A DNA stretch of 45,914 nt from Hyphomonas sp. (GTDB lineage Bacteria > Pseudomonadota > Alphaproteobacteria > Caulobacterales > Hyphomonadaceae), in contig VMTE01000014.1 in NCBI GenBank assembly GCA_013791775.1, positions 1 to 45,914 on the forward strand. Direction: 5' to 3'. Made by a program: the position numbers and the translations under genes. The notes under the pieces are model-generated. The model saw only the letters and a program-made list of their open reading frames with translations, was not told the DNA's origin and did not search any database. Below, in pieces: positions 1-10,753 of the stretch. Numbering within the stretch: the stretch's first letter is position 1; each line of letters opens with the position of its first letter.

Positions 1-3000
1 CAGGGCGATGTGGCGAGTGATCAGGCAGGCCGTTCGGTCTCCTCGGCTGGGGATGTCAACGGGGACGGGTTCGACGACCTGATCGTGGGCGCGCCCTTTG
101 GCGACGATGCCGGCGCGGCCTATGTCGTGTTTGGCGGGGCGGGCGGGTTCGGGATCGCCGATGGTTCTGGCCGTCAGGTGATCGACCTGACCACGCTGAC
201 CTCCGCGCAGGGCTTCATCATCCAGGGTGATGTGGCAGGTGATCTGGCAGGCCGTTCGGTCTCCTCGGCTGGGGATGTCAACGGCGACGGGTTCGACGAC
301 CTGATCGTCGGCGCTCCCTTTGGCGACGATGGCGGCTTCGCCGCCGGCGAGGCCTATGTCGTGTTTGGCGGGGCGGGCGGGTTCGGGACCACCGATGGTG
401 CCGGCCGGCAGGTGATAGACCTGACCACGCTGAGCTCCACGCAGGGCTTCATCATCCAGGGCGATGCGGACGGAGACTTTGCAGGCTATCCGGTCTCCTC
501 AGCCGGGGATGTCAACGGGGACGGGTTCGACGACCTGATCGTCGGCGCTTATGGCGGCGACGATGGCGGCAACTATGCCGGCGAAGCCTATGTCGTGTTT
601 GGCGGGGCGACGGGGACGGAGTCCACGGTGGCCGTGTCACAGACGGGCACAGGCGCGGCGGACAATTTCACCGGCAATGCGGGGGGGGATATGTTCACCG
701 GCATCGGCGCGAACGACGTCGTGCGCAGCGGGGCAGGCGATGATGCGATCAGCATTGATGTGCTCGGTTTCGCGCGCATCGATGGCGGGCGCGGTACTGA
801 TACGCTCGCCCTCTCTGGTTCGGGTATGTCGCTCGACCTGACAGGGCCGGGCAGCGCGGGTGTCAGCTCGGTCGAGATCATCGACCTGACGGGCACCGGT
901 AACAACACGGTCATCCTTGACCGTCTCGCTGTGGTGAACCTCACTGAAGAGCGCGCAGGCGGCGTTGCAACGGTAACCATCCGCGGCAATGCCGGAGACA
1001 CGGTAAACCTTGGCGACGCCACCGGCGGGTTCGTCCAAACCGGAACGGTCGTTGACAGCGCGATCACCTTCAACGTCTTCGCCAGCGGCAACGCTGTGGT
1101 CCGCGTCCAACACGATGTGACTGTGCGGTCTGCGCAGGTGATCGACCTGACCACGCTGACTTCCGCGCAGGGCTTCATCATCCAGGGCGATGTTGCGAAT
1201 GACTATGCAGGCTACTCGGTCTCTTCAGCCGGGGACGTCAACGGGGACGGGTTCGACGACCTGATCGTGGGTGCTCATGGCGGCGACGATGGCGGTAGCT
1301 ATGCCGGCGAGGCCTATGTCGTGTTTGGCGGGGCGGGCGGGTTCGGGATCGCTGATGGCGCTGGCCGTCAGGTGATCGACCTGACCACGCTGACCTCCGC
1401 GCAGGGCTTCACCATCCAGGGCGATGTGGTGTTTGACCAGGCAGGCCGTGCGGTCTCCTCAGCCGGGGATGTCAACGGGGACGGGTTCGACGACCTGATC
1501 GTCGGGGCGTACCACGGCGACGATGGCGGCAGCGATGCGGGCGAGGCTTATGTCGTGTTTGGCGGGGCGGGTGGGTTCGGGACCACCGATGGTGCTGGCC
1601 GGCAGGTGCTCGACCTAACCACGCTGACCTCCGCGCAGGGTTTCATCATCCAGGGCGATGTGGCGGGTGACTTGGCAGGTCGTTCGGTCTCCTCAGCCGG
1701 GGATGTCAATGGCGACGGGTTTGACGACCTGATCGTCGGGGCGCCCAACCGCATCGATGGCGACGGTGCCGGCGAGGCCTATGTCGTGTTTGGCGGCGCG
1801 GGCGGGTTCGGGACGGCGGACTCAAGTGGCCGTCAGGTGATCGACCTGGCAAGCCTCAGCGCCTCGCAGGGGTTCGTCATCCAGGGCGATGCGGGCGGTG
1901 ACCAGGCAGGCACTTCGGTTTCTTCTGCCGGGGATGTCAATGGCGACGGGTTTGATGACCTGATCGTCGGGGCGATCAGCGGTGACGATGGCGGCAGCTA
2001 TGCTGGCGAGGCCTATGTCGTGTTTGGCGGCGCGGGCGGGTTCGAAACTGTGGATGGCTCCGGCCGCCGGGTCATCGACCTCACCACCTTCAGCGCCTCG
2101 CAGGGGTTCATCATTCAGGGCGATGTGGGGAATGACTTTGCAGGCCGTTCGGCTTCCTCAGCCGGGGATGTCAATGGCGACGGGTTTGATGACCTGATCG
2201 TCGGGGCGATCGGCGGTGACGATGGCGGCAGCTATGCTGGCGAGGCCTATGTCGTGTTTGGCGGCGCGGGCGGGTTCGGGATACCGGATGGTGCTGGCCG
2301 GCAGGTCATCGACCTCACCACCCTCAGCGCCTCGCAGGGGTTCATCATCCAGGGCGATGAGGCGGGTGACCGTGCAGGCTTTTCGGTCTCCTCAGCCGGG
2401 GATATCAATGGCGACGGGTTCGACGACCTGATCGTAGGGGCGCCCTTCAGCGATGATGGTGGCAGCTATTCCGGTGAGGCCTATGTCGTGTTTGGCGGGG
2501 CGGGCGGGTTCGGGACGGTGGATGTCTCTGGCCGCCAGGTGATTGATCTGACGAGCCTCAACGCGTCGCAGGGCTTCATTATCCAAGGCGATGCGATGAT
2601 CGATCAGGCAGGCCGTTCGGTCTCCTCAGCCGGGGATGTCAATGGCGACGGGTTTGACGACCTGATGGTCGGGGCGATCGGCGGTGACGATGGCGGCAAC
2701 CAAGCCGGCGAGGCCTATGTCGTGTTTGGCGGGGCGACGGGGACGGAGTCCACGGTGGCGGTGTCACGGACGGGCACAGGCGCGGCGGATAACTTCACTG
2801 GCAACGCCGGCAATGACACGTTCACTGGCATCGGCGCGAACGACGTCGTGCGCGGCGGGGCAGGCGATGATGCGATCAGCATTGATGTGCTCGGTTTCGC
2901 GCGCATCGATGGTGGGCGCGGTACCGATACGCTCTCCCTCTCTGGTTCGGGTATGTCGCTCGACCTGACAGGGCCGGGCAGCGCGGGTGTCAGCTCGGTC

Positions 3001-5283
3001 GAGATCATCGACCTCACCGGCACCGGCAACAACACCGTCATCCTCGACCGTCTCGCTGTGGTGAACCTCACTGAAGAGCGCGCAGGCGGCGTTGCAACGG
3101 TAACCATCCGCGGCAATGCCGGAGACACGGTAAACCTTGGCGACGCAACCGGCGGGTTCGTCCAAACCGGAACGGTCGTTGACAGCGCGATCACCTTCAA
3201 CGTCTTCGCCAGCGGCAACTCTGTGGTCCGCGTCCAACAGGATGTGGCTGTGCAGTCTGCGCAGGTGATCGACCTGACGAGCTTAAGCGCCGCGCAGGGC
3301 TTTATTATCCAGGGCGATGTGGCGGGTGACTTTGCAGGCCGTTCGGTCTCTTCAGCCGGGGATGTCAACGGGGACGGGCTCGACGACCTGATCGTGGGCG
3401 CGCACATGGGCGATGATGGCGGTGGCTTGGCCGGTGAGGCCTATGTCGTGTTTGGCGGGGCGGGCGGGTTCGGAATCGCCGATGGTTCTGGCCGTCAGGT
3501 GATCGACCTGACCACGCTGGCCTCCGCGCAGGGCTTCATCATCCAGGGCGATGTGGCGGGTGATTGGGCGGGCCGTTCGGTCTCCTCAGCCGGGGATGTC
3601 AACGGGGACGGGTTCGACGACTTGATTGTCGGCGCACCCTTTGGCGACAATGGCGGCAGCTTGGCCGGCGAGGCCTATGTCGTGTTTGGCGGGGCGGGCG
3701 GGTTCGGGATCGCCGATGGTGCTGGCCGGCAGGTGATCGATCTGACCGCGCTGACCTCCGCGCAGGGCTTCATCATCCAGGGTGATGTGGCGGGTGACTA
3801 TGCAGGCCAATCGGTCTCATCAGCCGGGGATGTCAACGGGGACGGGTTCGACGACCTGATCGTGGGCGCACCCCTTGGCGACGATGGCGGCAGCTTAGCC
3901 GGCGAGGCCTATGTATTGTTTGGCAGCGCCGGCTTTTTAGGGACGAATGTGTCCGGGCATCAGGTGATCGACCTGACGAACCTCAGCGCTGCGCAGGGGT
4001 TCATCGTCCAGGGCGATTGGGCGGACGATCAAGCGGGCCGTTCGGTCTCTTCAGCGGGGGATGTCAATGGCGACGGGTTCGACGATCTGATCGTCGGGGC
4101 GCACCGAAGTGACGATGGCGGCATCGATGCCGGCGAGGCCTATGTCGTGTTTGGCGGGGCGGGCGGGTTCGGGATCGCTGATGGCGCTGGCCGTCAGGTG
4201 ATCGACCTGACCACGCTGACCTCCGCGCAGGGCTTCATCATCCAGGGCGATGCGGACGGTGACTTTGCAGGCTATTCTGTTTCCTCAGCCGGGGATGTCA
4301 ACGGGGACGGGTTCGACGACCTGATCGTCGGCGCTTATGGCGGCGACGATGGCGGCGACGGCGCCGGCGAAGCATATGTCGTGTTTGGCGGGGCGGCTGG
4401 GACAGAGTCCACGGTGGCCGTGTCACGGACGGGCACAGGCTCGGCGGATAACTTCACCGGCAATGCGGGAGGGGACACGTTCACCGGCATCGGTGCGAGC
4501 GATGTCGTGCGCAGCGGGGCAGGCGAAGATGCGATCAGCATTGATGTGCTCGGTTTCGCGCGCATCGATGGCGGGCGCGGTACTGATACGCTCGCCCTCT
4601 CTGATTCGGGTATGTCGTTCGACCTGACAGGACCGGGAAGCGCGGGCGTGAGCTCGGTCGAGATCATCGACCTCACCGGCACGGGGAACAACACCGTCAT
4701 CCTCGATCGGTTGGCCGTGTTCGGTCTGACTGAGGAGCGCAGCGCCGGCGTCGCCGAGCTGACCGTTCGCGGCAATGCGGGCGATACGGTTTCGCTGACC
4801 GATGCCGGCTGGGCGCAGGGCGCCAACGTCACGCAGGACGCGATCACCTATGCGAGCTATACCAGCGGCAGTGCCAGTCTGCTGGTCCAGATCGGGGTCA
4901 GCGTCTCGGTACCAGGATTTGCTGAAATATTGCAGATTCTGGGGACGGCAGAAGTGAACGAAATTGCGATTGGTGGCTACGATGGCTTGGCCCAAGCCAA
5001 ACCAGCGGACGTCGACTATCCACCTGTTCTTCAGGACTTTGCCCGGTCAACCTACCTTCTGGAGCGCTTGGCCCTTGAAGATCGCAGTTTCGACTTCAGC
5101 CGCTTGACTGAACCCGAATACCGGCCGTCGTCTGTCGCTGCGCAGCTGGCCGAGGTTCCGGCAGGGCACGGCTATATCAGCGACATGGCGACATTCGACT
5201 GGGCAGCCCTCGACGCCGAGTTCAACGATCACGCAGCGTTGACTGACGGCCTTGTGCGGACCATCGAGGTCTGGGATCTCTGA
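1..5283 (+). CDS. Giant secreted FG-GAP/RTX-like repeat protein, 5' end outside window
   Basis: The frame is open from base 1 and the first residues already lie in a repeat, so the gene starts upstream; the GTG at 10 is not a real start. I count 15 FG-GAP (integrin alpha beta-propeller type) units of about 75 residues, each with a DVNGDGFDDL calcium-loop motif and a VIDLT..L..QGFIIQGD spacer. They form blocks of 3 (truncated), 7 and 5. Each block ends in a cassette of about 175 residues containing RTX-like GNAGxDxFTGIG and RIDGGRGTDTL turns. A non-repetitive tail of about 120 residues ends in EVWDL, which could be a type I secretion signal. Role: probably a calcium-stabilised surface or secreted adhesin (inference). 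No ABC/HlyD/TolC type I exporter is in the window. The repeats are very similar at the DNA level, so the assembled copy number may be wrong. Confidence 0.85.
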   Translation, partial: QGDVASDQAGRSVSSAGDVNGDGFDDLIVGAPFGDDAGAAYVVFGGAGGFGIADGSGRQVIDLTTLTSAQGFIIQGDVAGDLAGRSVSSAGDVNGDGFDDLIVGAPFGDDGGFAAGEAYVVFGGAGGFGTTDGAGRQVIDLTTLSSTQGFIIQGDADGDFAGYPVSSAGDVNGDGFDDLIVGAYGGDDGGNYAGEAYVVFGGATGTESTVAVSQTGTGAADNFTGNAGGDMFTGIGANDVVRSGAGDDAISIDVLGFARIDGGRGTDTLALSGSGMSLDLTGPGSAGVSSVEIIDLTGTGNNTVILDRLAVVNLTEERAGGVATVTIRGNAGDTVNLGDATGGFVQTGTVVDSAITFNVFASGNAVVRVQHDVTVRSAQVIDLTTLTSAQGFIIQGDVANDYAGYSVSSAGDVNGDGFDDLIVGAHGGDDGGSYAGEAYVVFGGAGGFGIADGAGRQVIDLTTLTSAQGFTIQGDVVFDQAGRAVSSAGDVNGDGFDDLIVGAYHGDDGGSDAGEAYVVFGGAGGFGTTDGAGRQVLDLTTLTSAQGFIIQGDVAGDLAGRSVSSAGDVNGDGFDDLIVGAPNRIDGDGAGEAYVVFGGAGGFGTADSSGRQVIDLASLSASQGFVIQGDAGGDQAGTSVSSAGDVNGDGFDDLIVGAISGDDGGSYAGEAYVVFGGAGGFETVDGSGRRVIDLTTFSASQGFIIQGDVGNDFAGRSASSAGDVNGDGFDDLIVGAIGGDDGGSYAGEAYVVFGGAGGFGIPDGAGRQVIDLTTLSASQGFIIQGDEAGDRAGFSVSSAGDINGDGFDDLIVGAPFSDDGGSYSGEAYVVFGGAGGFGTVDVSGRQVIDLTSLNASQGFIIQGDAMIDQAGRSVSSAGDVNGDGFDDLMVGAIGGDDGGNQAGEAYVVFGGATGTESTVAVSRTGTGAADNFTGNAGNDTFTGIGANDVVRGGAGDDAISIDVLGFARIDGGRGTDTLSLSGSGMSLDLTGPGSAGVSSVEIIDLTGTGNNTVILDRLAVVNLTEERAGGVATVTIRGNAGDTVNLGDATGGFVQTGTVVDSAITFNVFASGNSVVRVQQDVAVQSAQVIDLTSLSAAQGFIIQGDVAGDFAGRSVSSAGDVNGDGLDDLIVGAHMGDDGGGLAGEAYVVFGGAGGFGIADGSGRQVIDLTTLASAQGFIIQGDVAGDWAGRSVSSAGDVNGDGFDDLIVGAPFGDNGGSLAGEAYVVFGGAGGFGIADGAGRQVIDLTALTSAQGFIIQGDVAGDYAGQSVSSAGDVNGDGFDDLIVGAPLGDDGGSLAGEAYVLFGSAGFLGTNVSGHQVIDLTNLSAAQGFIVQGDWADDQAGRSVSSAGDVNGDGFDDLIVGAHRSDDGGIDAGEAYVVFGGAGGFGIADGAGRQVIDLTTLTSAQGFIIQGDADGDFAGYSVSSAGDVNGDGFDDLIVGAYGGDDGGDGAGEAYVVFGGAAGTESTVAVSRTGTGSADNFTGNAGGDTFTGIGASDVVRSGAGEDAISIDVLGFARIDGGRGTDTLALSDSGMSFDLTGPGSAGVSSVEIIDLTGTGNNTVILDRLAVFGLTEERSAGVAELTVRGNAGDTVSLTDAGWAQGANVTQDAITYASYTSGSASLLVQIGVSVSVPGFAEILQILGTAEVNEIAIGGYDGLAQAKPADVDYPPVLQDFARSTYLLERLALEDRSFDFSRLTEPEYRPSSVAAQLAEVPAGHGYISDMATFDWAALDAEFNDHAALTDGLVRTIEVWDL
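607..1134 (+). repeat. RTX-like cassette, copy 1 of 3
   Basis: This in-gene DNA repeat begins with the codons for ATGTEST and ends just before VIDLTTL. Its first half (around 745-817) matches copy 3 best and its second half (around 921-1018) is identical to copy 2, so it looks like a mosaic. It contains a G8 run at 681-688 that is in frame and codes for part of NAGGD. Confidence 0.8.
2734..3261 (+). repeat. RTX-like cassette, copy 2 of 3
   Basis: This is the second copy of the in-gene cassette. From the codons for RLAVVNLTEER onward it is nearly identical to copy 1 for about 200 bases. Its first half carries differences not seen in copies 1 and 3, for example NAGNDTF and TLSLSGS. Confidence 0.8.
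4393..4910 (+). repeat. RTX-like cassette, copy 3 of 3
   Basis: This is the third copy. It matches copy 1 over the stretch coding for DAISIDVLGFARIDGG, then diverges strongly after the RLAV codons (FGLTEERSAGVAELTV). It leads directly into the unique C-terminal tail. Confidence 0.8.
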
Positions 5284-5315
5284 TCCGGAACCAAGTCAGA
5301 ACGGGACGAACCAGA

Positions 5316-6534
<1,219 letters not shown>

Positions 6535-6542
6535 GCTGCGCA

Positions 6543-6570
6543 TTGCGGGGGAGAGGCTGCGTGGTATAGC
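6543..6570 (+). promoter_or_regulatory. Putative sigma70-type promoter of rfbC
   Basis: TTGCGG and TATAGC are separated by 16 bases, 25 bases before the rfbC start codon. The same arrangement, TTGAAG-N16-TATAGC, is kept upstream of the second rmlC copy (10147-10174). This conservation in otherwise diverged DNA supports function, but it has not been tested. Confidence 0.5.
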
Positions 6571-6595
6571 AGCCTGAAGCCAACGCGAGTGCTGC

Positions 6596-7183
6596 ATGAC
6601 CCCGCACGTCACACCTGATCCGGTTCTGCCGGACATCTTACATATTCGTCCGGTCCGGCACGGCGATCAGCGCGGCTGGTTCAGCGAAGTCTATCATGAA
6701 GAGCAGTTCCATCAGGCCGGAATCCGTGCTCGGTTCGTGCAGGACAACCAGTCGCGGTCCGAACATGCCGGCACGTTGCGCGGCCTCCATTTCCAGGCGC
6801 CGCCTGCGGCTCAGGCGAAGCTGGTGAGATGCGTGCGCGGGCGGATTTTCGATGTCGCGGTCGACATCCGGTTCGGTTCGCCGACTTTCGGGTGCCACAC
6901 GGCCTTCGAGATCGGCGCGGACGACGGCGCGCAGGCCTTCATCCCTGAAGGCTTTGCGCACGGCTTCTGCACGCTCGAGCCTGGCACTGAAATCGCCTAC
7001 AAGGTGACAAGCTATTTTGACCGCGCCTGTGATTTCGGGATTGCGTATGACGATCCGGCGCTGGGTATAGACTGGCCCGTGCCCGCCGGCGGCCTGACCT
7101 TGTCGGACCGTGACCGGGCCCACCCGCGCCTTGCCGCCCTGCCTGATTTCTTCCAGTTCGAACGTGTGACTGCGCCGCCATGA
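6596..7183 (+). CDS. rfbC: dTDP-4-dehydrorhamnose 3,5-epimerase
   Basis: RmlC converts dTDP-4-keto-6-deoxyglucose to dTDP-4-keto-L-rhamnose, the third step of dTDP-L-rhamnose synthesis. The 195-residue length is close to the usual size of about 185. Family motifs are present: VQDNQSRS, LRGLHFQ with the catalytic His at residue 65 and Arg at 62, QAKLVR with Lys75, PEGFAHGF (cupin), the AYKVTSY tyrosines, and YDDPALGIDW. It overlaps the following rmlD remnant by ATGA, the same coupling as in the second copy. This is the copy expected to be active. The other pathway enzymes are at 10750 (rmlD), 21016 (rfbB) and 22077 (rfbA). Confidence 0.93.
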   Translation: MTPHVTPDPVLPDILHIRPVRHGDQRGWFSEVYHEEQFHQAGIRARFVQDNQSRSEHAGTLRGLHFQAPPAAQAKLVRCVRGRIFDVAVDIRFGSPTFGCHTAFEIGADDGAQAFIPEGFAHGFCTLEPGTEIAYKVTSYFDRACDFGIAYDDPALGIDWPVPAGGLTLSDRDRAHPRLAALPDFFQFERVTAPP

Positions 7184-7266
7184 CGTCCAGCCCGAAGCAG
7201 GTTCTCGTCATCGGAAAGAGCGGCCAGCTCGCGCTGTCTCTGGCTGCTGTGGCGCGGCCGGGCGGG
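7180..7266 (+). pseudogene. rfbD: rfbD 5' fragment (truncated)
   Basis: It starts on the ATGA overlap with rfbC. The first roughly 28 codons (MTSSPKQVLVIGKSGQLALS and a little more) match the Rossmann start of the intact RmlD at 10750 (MTILVIGKQGQLALCLG). The similarity stops near 7266. The frame then runs into unrelated sequence that is convergent with rmd. The gene was cut here, probably when the rmd-gmd block arrived. Confidence 0.75.
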
Positions 7267-7349
7267 TCGAACAAGCTGCCTGCGCCAATTGTTCGCTCAA
7301 AGTCGTCATCGATATTCAGTACCTTGAAATACCGTCATTGCCTCGGCCG

Positions 7350-8285
7350 TCAGACGCTGCGCCAATAGTCCAGGGTTTCCTGAAGCGTTTGCTCGAAGGG
7401 GATCACGGGCGACCAGCCGAGGGTCTGGCGGGCGAGGTCTGCATTGCCGAGAATCCGGGGGACTCTAACGGCGCGTAGCCGTGCAGGATCCTGTTTCACC
7501 GTGATAGGCACGCTTGCCTTTGACAAGAGCGTTTCGAGGATATCGCCGATCCGGCGGGGTACACCTGACGCCGCATTGAGCGTCAAGCCAGGCGACAAAT
7601 GGGCGCTTTCGCCGATGATCAGCATATAAAGATCAATGATGTCGCGTACGTCGCAAAAATCGCGCTCGTCATCAAGTTGGCCGACTTCGATCTGAGGCGG
7701 TTGGAGGCCCTTCTCGATCCGCGCAATCTGGCTGCAGAAAGCAGGGATCACAAATGCGTCTGACTGACCGGGGCCGGTATGATTGAAAGGCCTGACGATA
7801 GTTGCCTTGAGACCCCGGTTGGAGGATTCTCGCACCATAATGTCAGCCGCTGCCTTCGAGGCAGCGTAAGGATTGTTCGGTTGTAGCAGCGCATCTTCCT
7901 TTACCGACGTGCCGTTAAAGGTGCTGCGGCCATAGACCTCTGCGCTTGAGACAAACAACATCCTGCAGTCGGGAGCGTGCGCCTGAAGGGCCATGATCAG
8001 GTTCAGCGTGCCGAAGACATTCGTGCGCCAGGTAAGTTCGGGATCGGAAAACGATTGGGGAACGGATGAAATGGCCGCGAGATGCACAAGATGGTCCGGT
8101 TGATGCTGCTCTATCGCAGCCTCCACGCTTTCCTTGTCTGTTATGTCCAGCCGAGTACCGGTCTCGCCCATGCGGTCGAGGCCTATGACGCGCGCTTCAG
8201 GGTAACTGGCTGCAAGGGCTGCGATAATCCGGCGACCAACAAACCCGCTTGCGCCGGTTATGAGAATACGAGCTGGGCTTTTCAT
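7350..8285 (-). CDS. rmd: GDP-6-deoxy-D-mannose reductase (GDP-4-keto-6-deoxy-mannose reductase)
   Basis: This extended SDR reduces the Gmd product GDP-4-dehydro-6-deoxy-D-mannose to GDP-D-rhamnose. Visible motifs: the NAD(P)-binding TGASGFVGRR near the N-terminus, SSAEVYG, the catalytic NPYAASK (Tyr-x3-Lys), VRPFNHTGPGQ, and a DERDFCDVRD block typical of RMD. These favour RMD over GDP-fucose synthase. I chose the ATG at 8285 (311 residues). A GTG at 8297 would add MAGF and sits only 5 bases after gmd, and the ribosome-binding site does not decide between them. It is translated directly after gmd in a two-gene unit. The products supply D-rhamnose and so complement the L-rhamnose genes on either side. 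Confidence 0.85.
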   Translation of the reverse strand: MKSPARILITGASGFVGRRIIAALAASYPEARVIGLDRMGETGTRLDITDKESVEAAIEQHQPDHLVHLAAISSVPQSFSDPELTWRTNVFGTLNLIMALQAHAPDCRMLFVSSAEVYGRSTFNGTSVKEDALLQPNNPYAASKAAADIMVRESSNRGLKATIVRPFNHTGPGQSDAFVIPAFCSQIARIEKGLQPPQIEVGQLDDERDFCDVRDIIDLYMLIIGESAHLSPGLTLNAASGVPRRIGDILETLLSKASVPITVKQDPARLRAVRVPRILGNADLARQTLGWSPVIPFEQTLQETLDYWRSV

Positions 8286-8302
8286 GAAACCGGCCACTTG
8301 TC

Positions 8303-9295
<993 letters not shown>

Positions 9296-9534
9296 TTAGT
9301 GACCATCTTTGCAATTGCTTTGAAATTGCTTAAGTTTCGCTGAACCGCGCAGGTCGGTAGTTATTGCTCTTGCATAGACAGTGCCACTCTCAAGCGCCAG
9401 CAGCTTATAGATTGGGCGGAGCTTACCTGTTGTTGGGCCAGAGAACATGGCGTCAAAAGTACAAGGGCTTGTGGGCTTCGAGGCGCAGACCAAGATTGAT
9501 TCGGCTGGTCTGCTCAGCGCCGTCTTAGACTGAC

Positions 9535-9647
9535 TCCGAACGCTGCGCATGTGCGCTCCGCCCCGTGACTCCGCAAGGGGCAAAACCAAAAAGCATTTCC
9601 GGCTGTTCTCCCAAAATAGTCATGGTCCGGAGAATCAGAGCAGGTCA
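9535..9647 (+). mobile_element. IS3-family right-end remnant (copy A)
   Basis: From about 9572 (CCGCAAGGGGCAAA) to GAGCAGGTCA at 9638-9647 this segment aligns with the tail of the IS3-family remnant at 16551-16789. The two share CCCAAAATxG, GGTCCG and AGAGCAGGTCA at the tip. No transposase codons remain here. glmS homology begins immediately after 9647, so the tip marks the insertion point. The 250 bases between gmd and this remnant hold the gmd leader, and I recognise nothing else there. Confidence 0.55.
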
Positions 9648-10139
9648 ACCGGAGCTGTCGAGGCTCTGGGCAGATTGAGGAAATCGCCGAGGCGATTGCC
9701 GGAAAGAAGGACGTGCTGTTCCTCGCCCGCGGGCGATATTAGCCGCTGGCGCTCGAGAGCGCGCTGATGCTGAAGGAAGTGTCTGCATCCGCGCCGCAGG
9801 TTACGCCGCGAGCGAACTGCAGCATGGACCGATTGCGCAGATTGAGAACGGCCCGCCTATGTTGATTGTGCCTATTGATAGACTGTTCCGAAGGACAATT
9901 TTTAACATCGAATAAGTGTTTGCCTGCGACGCCGAAGTGATCCTGATCTCGGACGACAACGGCATCAATTTGGCTGACCAACACGCCGATCATGTGATCC
10001 GCCTGCCGGACAGCGACAACATCTCGGTGCCGATCTTCGCGGCCATCCTGCTGCTACTGTGGGCGTTTTATGTTGCGCCCGTGTGGGCACGGTCGTTGAC
10101 CAGCCGCGCCACCTCGCGAAGTCAGCGTTGGTTGAGTAA
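9648..10139 (+). pseudogene. glmS: glmS 3' part, copy 2, decayed
   Basis: Across shifting frames the sequence reads as the last 160 or so codons of GlmS. QIEEIAEAIAGKKDVLFLAR is followed by an in-frame TAG, then PLALESALMLKEVS, a frame change into GYAASELQHGPIAQI, DRLF..T..NIE, a TAA stop, VILISDDNG, VIRLPDSDNISVPIF, and a scrambled end stopping at 10137-10139. Several stops and shifts rule out a product. The IS3-type tip directly precedes it, so the 5' part of the gene was removed there. Functional glmS must lie elsewhere in the genome. Confidence 0.85.
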
Positions 10140-10146
10140 CCGTGCA

Positions 10147-10174
10147 TTGAAGGAAGTGGGGCACATGGTATAGC
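10147..10174 (+). promoter_or_regulatory. Putative sigma70-type promoter of the second rmlC-rmlD copy
   Basis: TTGAAG and TATAGC are 16 bases apart, exactly as in the promoter at 6543-6570. Only 6 bases separate the -10 hexamer from the ATG at 10181. A transcript from here would therefore be essentially leaderless for the rmlC-like ORF, and it could still drive rfbD. Confidence 0.4.
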
Positions 10175-10180
10175 CGCGTC

Positions 10181-10753
10181 ATGAATCTGATTGTGACGCC
10201 TGATCCCATATTGCCTGAAGTGCTGCTGGTGCAGTCGGCCGGGCAAGGCGACGCGCAAGACTGGCACAGCGAAGCCTTCAACGAGGCGGCCTTTCAGGTG
10301 GTGGGTATTCCGGCGCACACCGTTCAAGATAATCATTCGCGGTCTGCCGAGGCAGGCCCGCTGCGGGGACATCTCTACCAGGCGGCGCAGGCCAAGCTGG
10401 TGCGCTGTGTGCGCTGCCCGAAGACCTGTGTGATCGTGGATTTCCGCGGCAGCTCGTCATGCTTCGGGCACCATATAACACCTGATCAGAACGAAGCTGA
10501 CAGGTTGCAGGTGTTCCCATCCGAAGGATTTGCGTATGGCTTCGGTACACTCAAGCCAGGCTCGGATGGGATCTACAAGATTACGGCCTGCTATTCATCG
10601 GCGCTGGATTTCGGCATCGTGCTTGACAGCCTGGCGCTGGCGATCCGGCGCCTGTTCGCGGCGTCTACCCCGACCTTGTCGGAGCGTGACTGCAAACATC
10701 TGCGCATTACAGAGGCGCCGCAGCAATTTGCCTTTTCCGGAGCGAGCGAATGA
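10181..10753 (+). CDS. Degenerate RmlC-like protein, probably inactive
   Basis: The 190-residue open frame is clearly homologous to RfbC (6596-7183): TPDPILPEVL, VQDNHSRSAEAG, QAKLVRCVR, PSEGFAYGFGTLKPG and TLSERD are conserved. Key positions have gone. LRGLHFQ has become LRGHLYQ, so the catalytic His65 is Leu; three residues after it are deleted; YDDPALGIDW has become LDSLALAIRRL. It keeps the ATGA overlap with rfbD. Either it is a recent pseudogene that happens to be open, or the frame is kept to couple translation of rfbD. It is unlikely to epimerise dTDP-sugars. Confidence 0.7.
   Translation: MNLIVTPDPILPEVLLVQSAGQGDAQDWHSEAFNEAAFQVVGIPAHTVQDNHSRSAEAGPLRGHLYQAAQAKLVRCVRCPKTCVIVDFRGSSSCFGHHITPDQNEADRLQVFPSEGFAYGFGTLKPGSDGIYKITACYSSALDFGIVLDSLALAIRRLFAASTPTLSERDCKHLRITEAPQQFAFSGASE

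Noticed and set aside
10-12. GTG as the start of the giant FG-GAP protein
   Set aside because: The preceding codons in the same frame (QGD) belong to the repeat, so the gene begins upstream of the window.
7180-7368. A separate 62-residue gene after rfbC
   Set aside because: Only its first 28 codons match RmlD; the rest is unrelated sequence after a breakpoint and runs into the convergent rmd gene.
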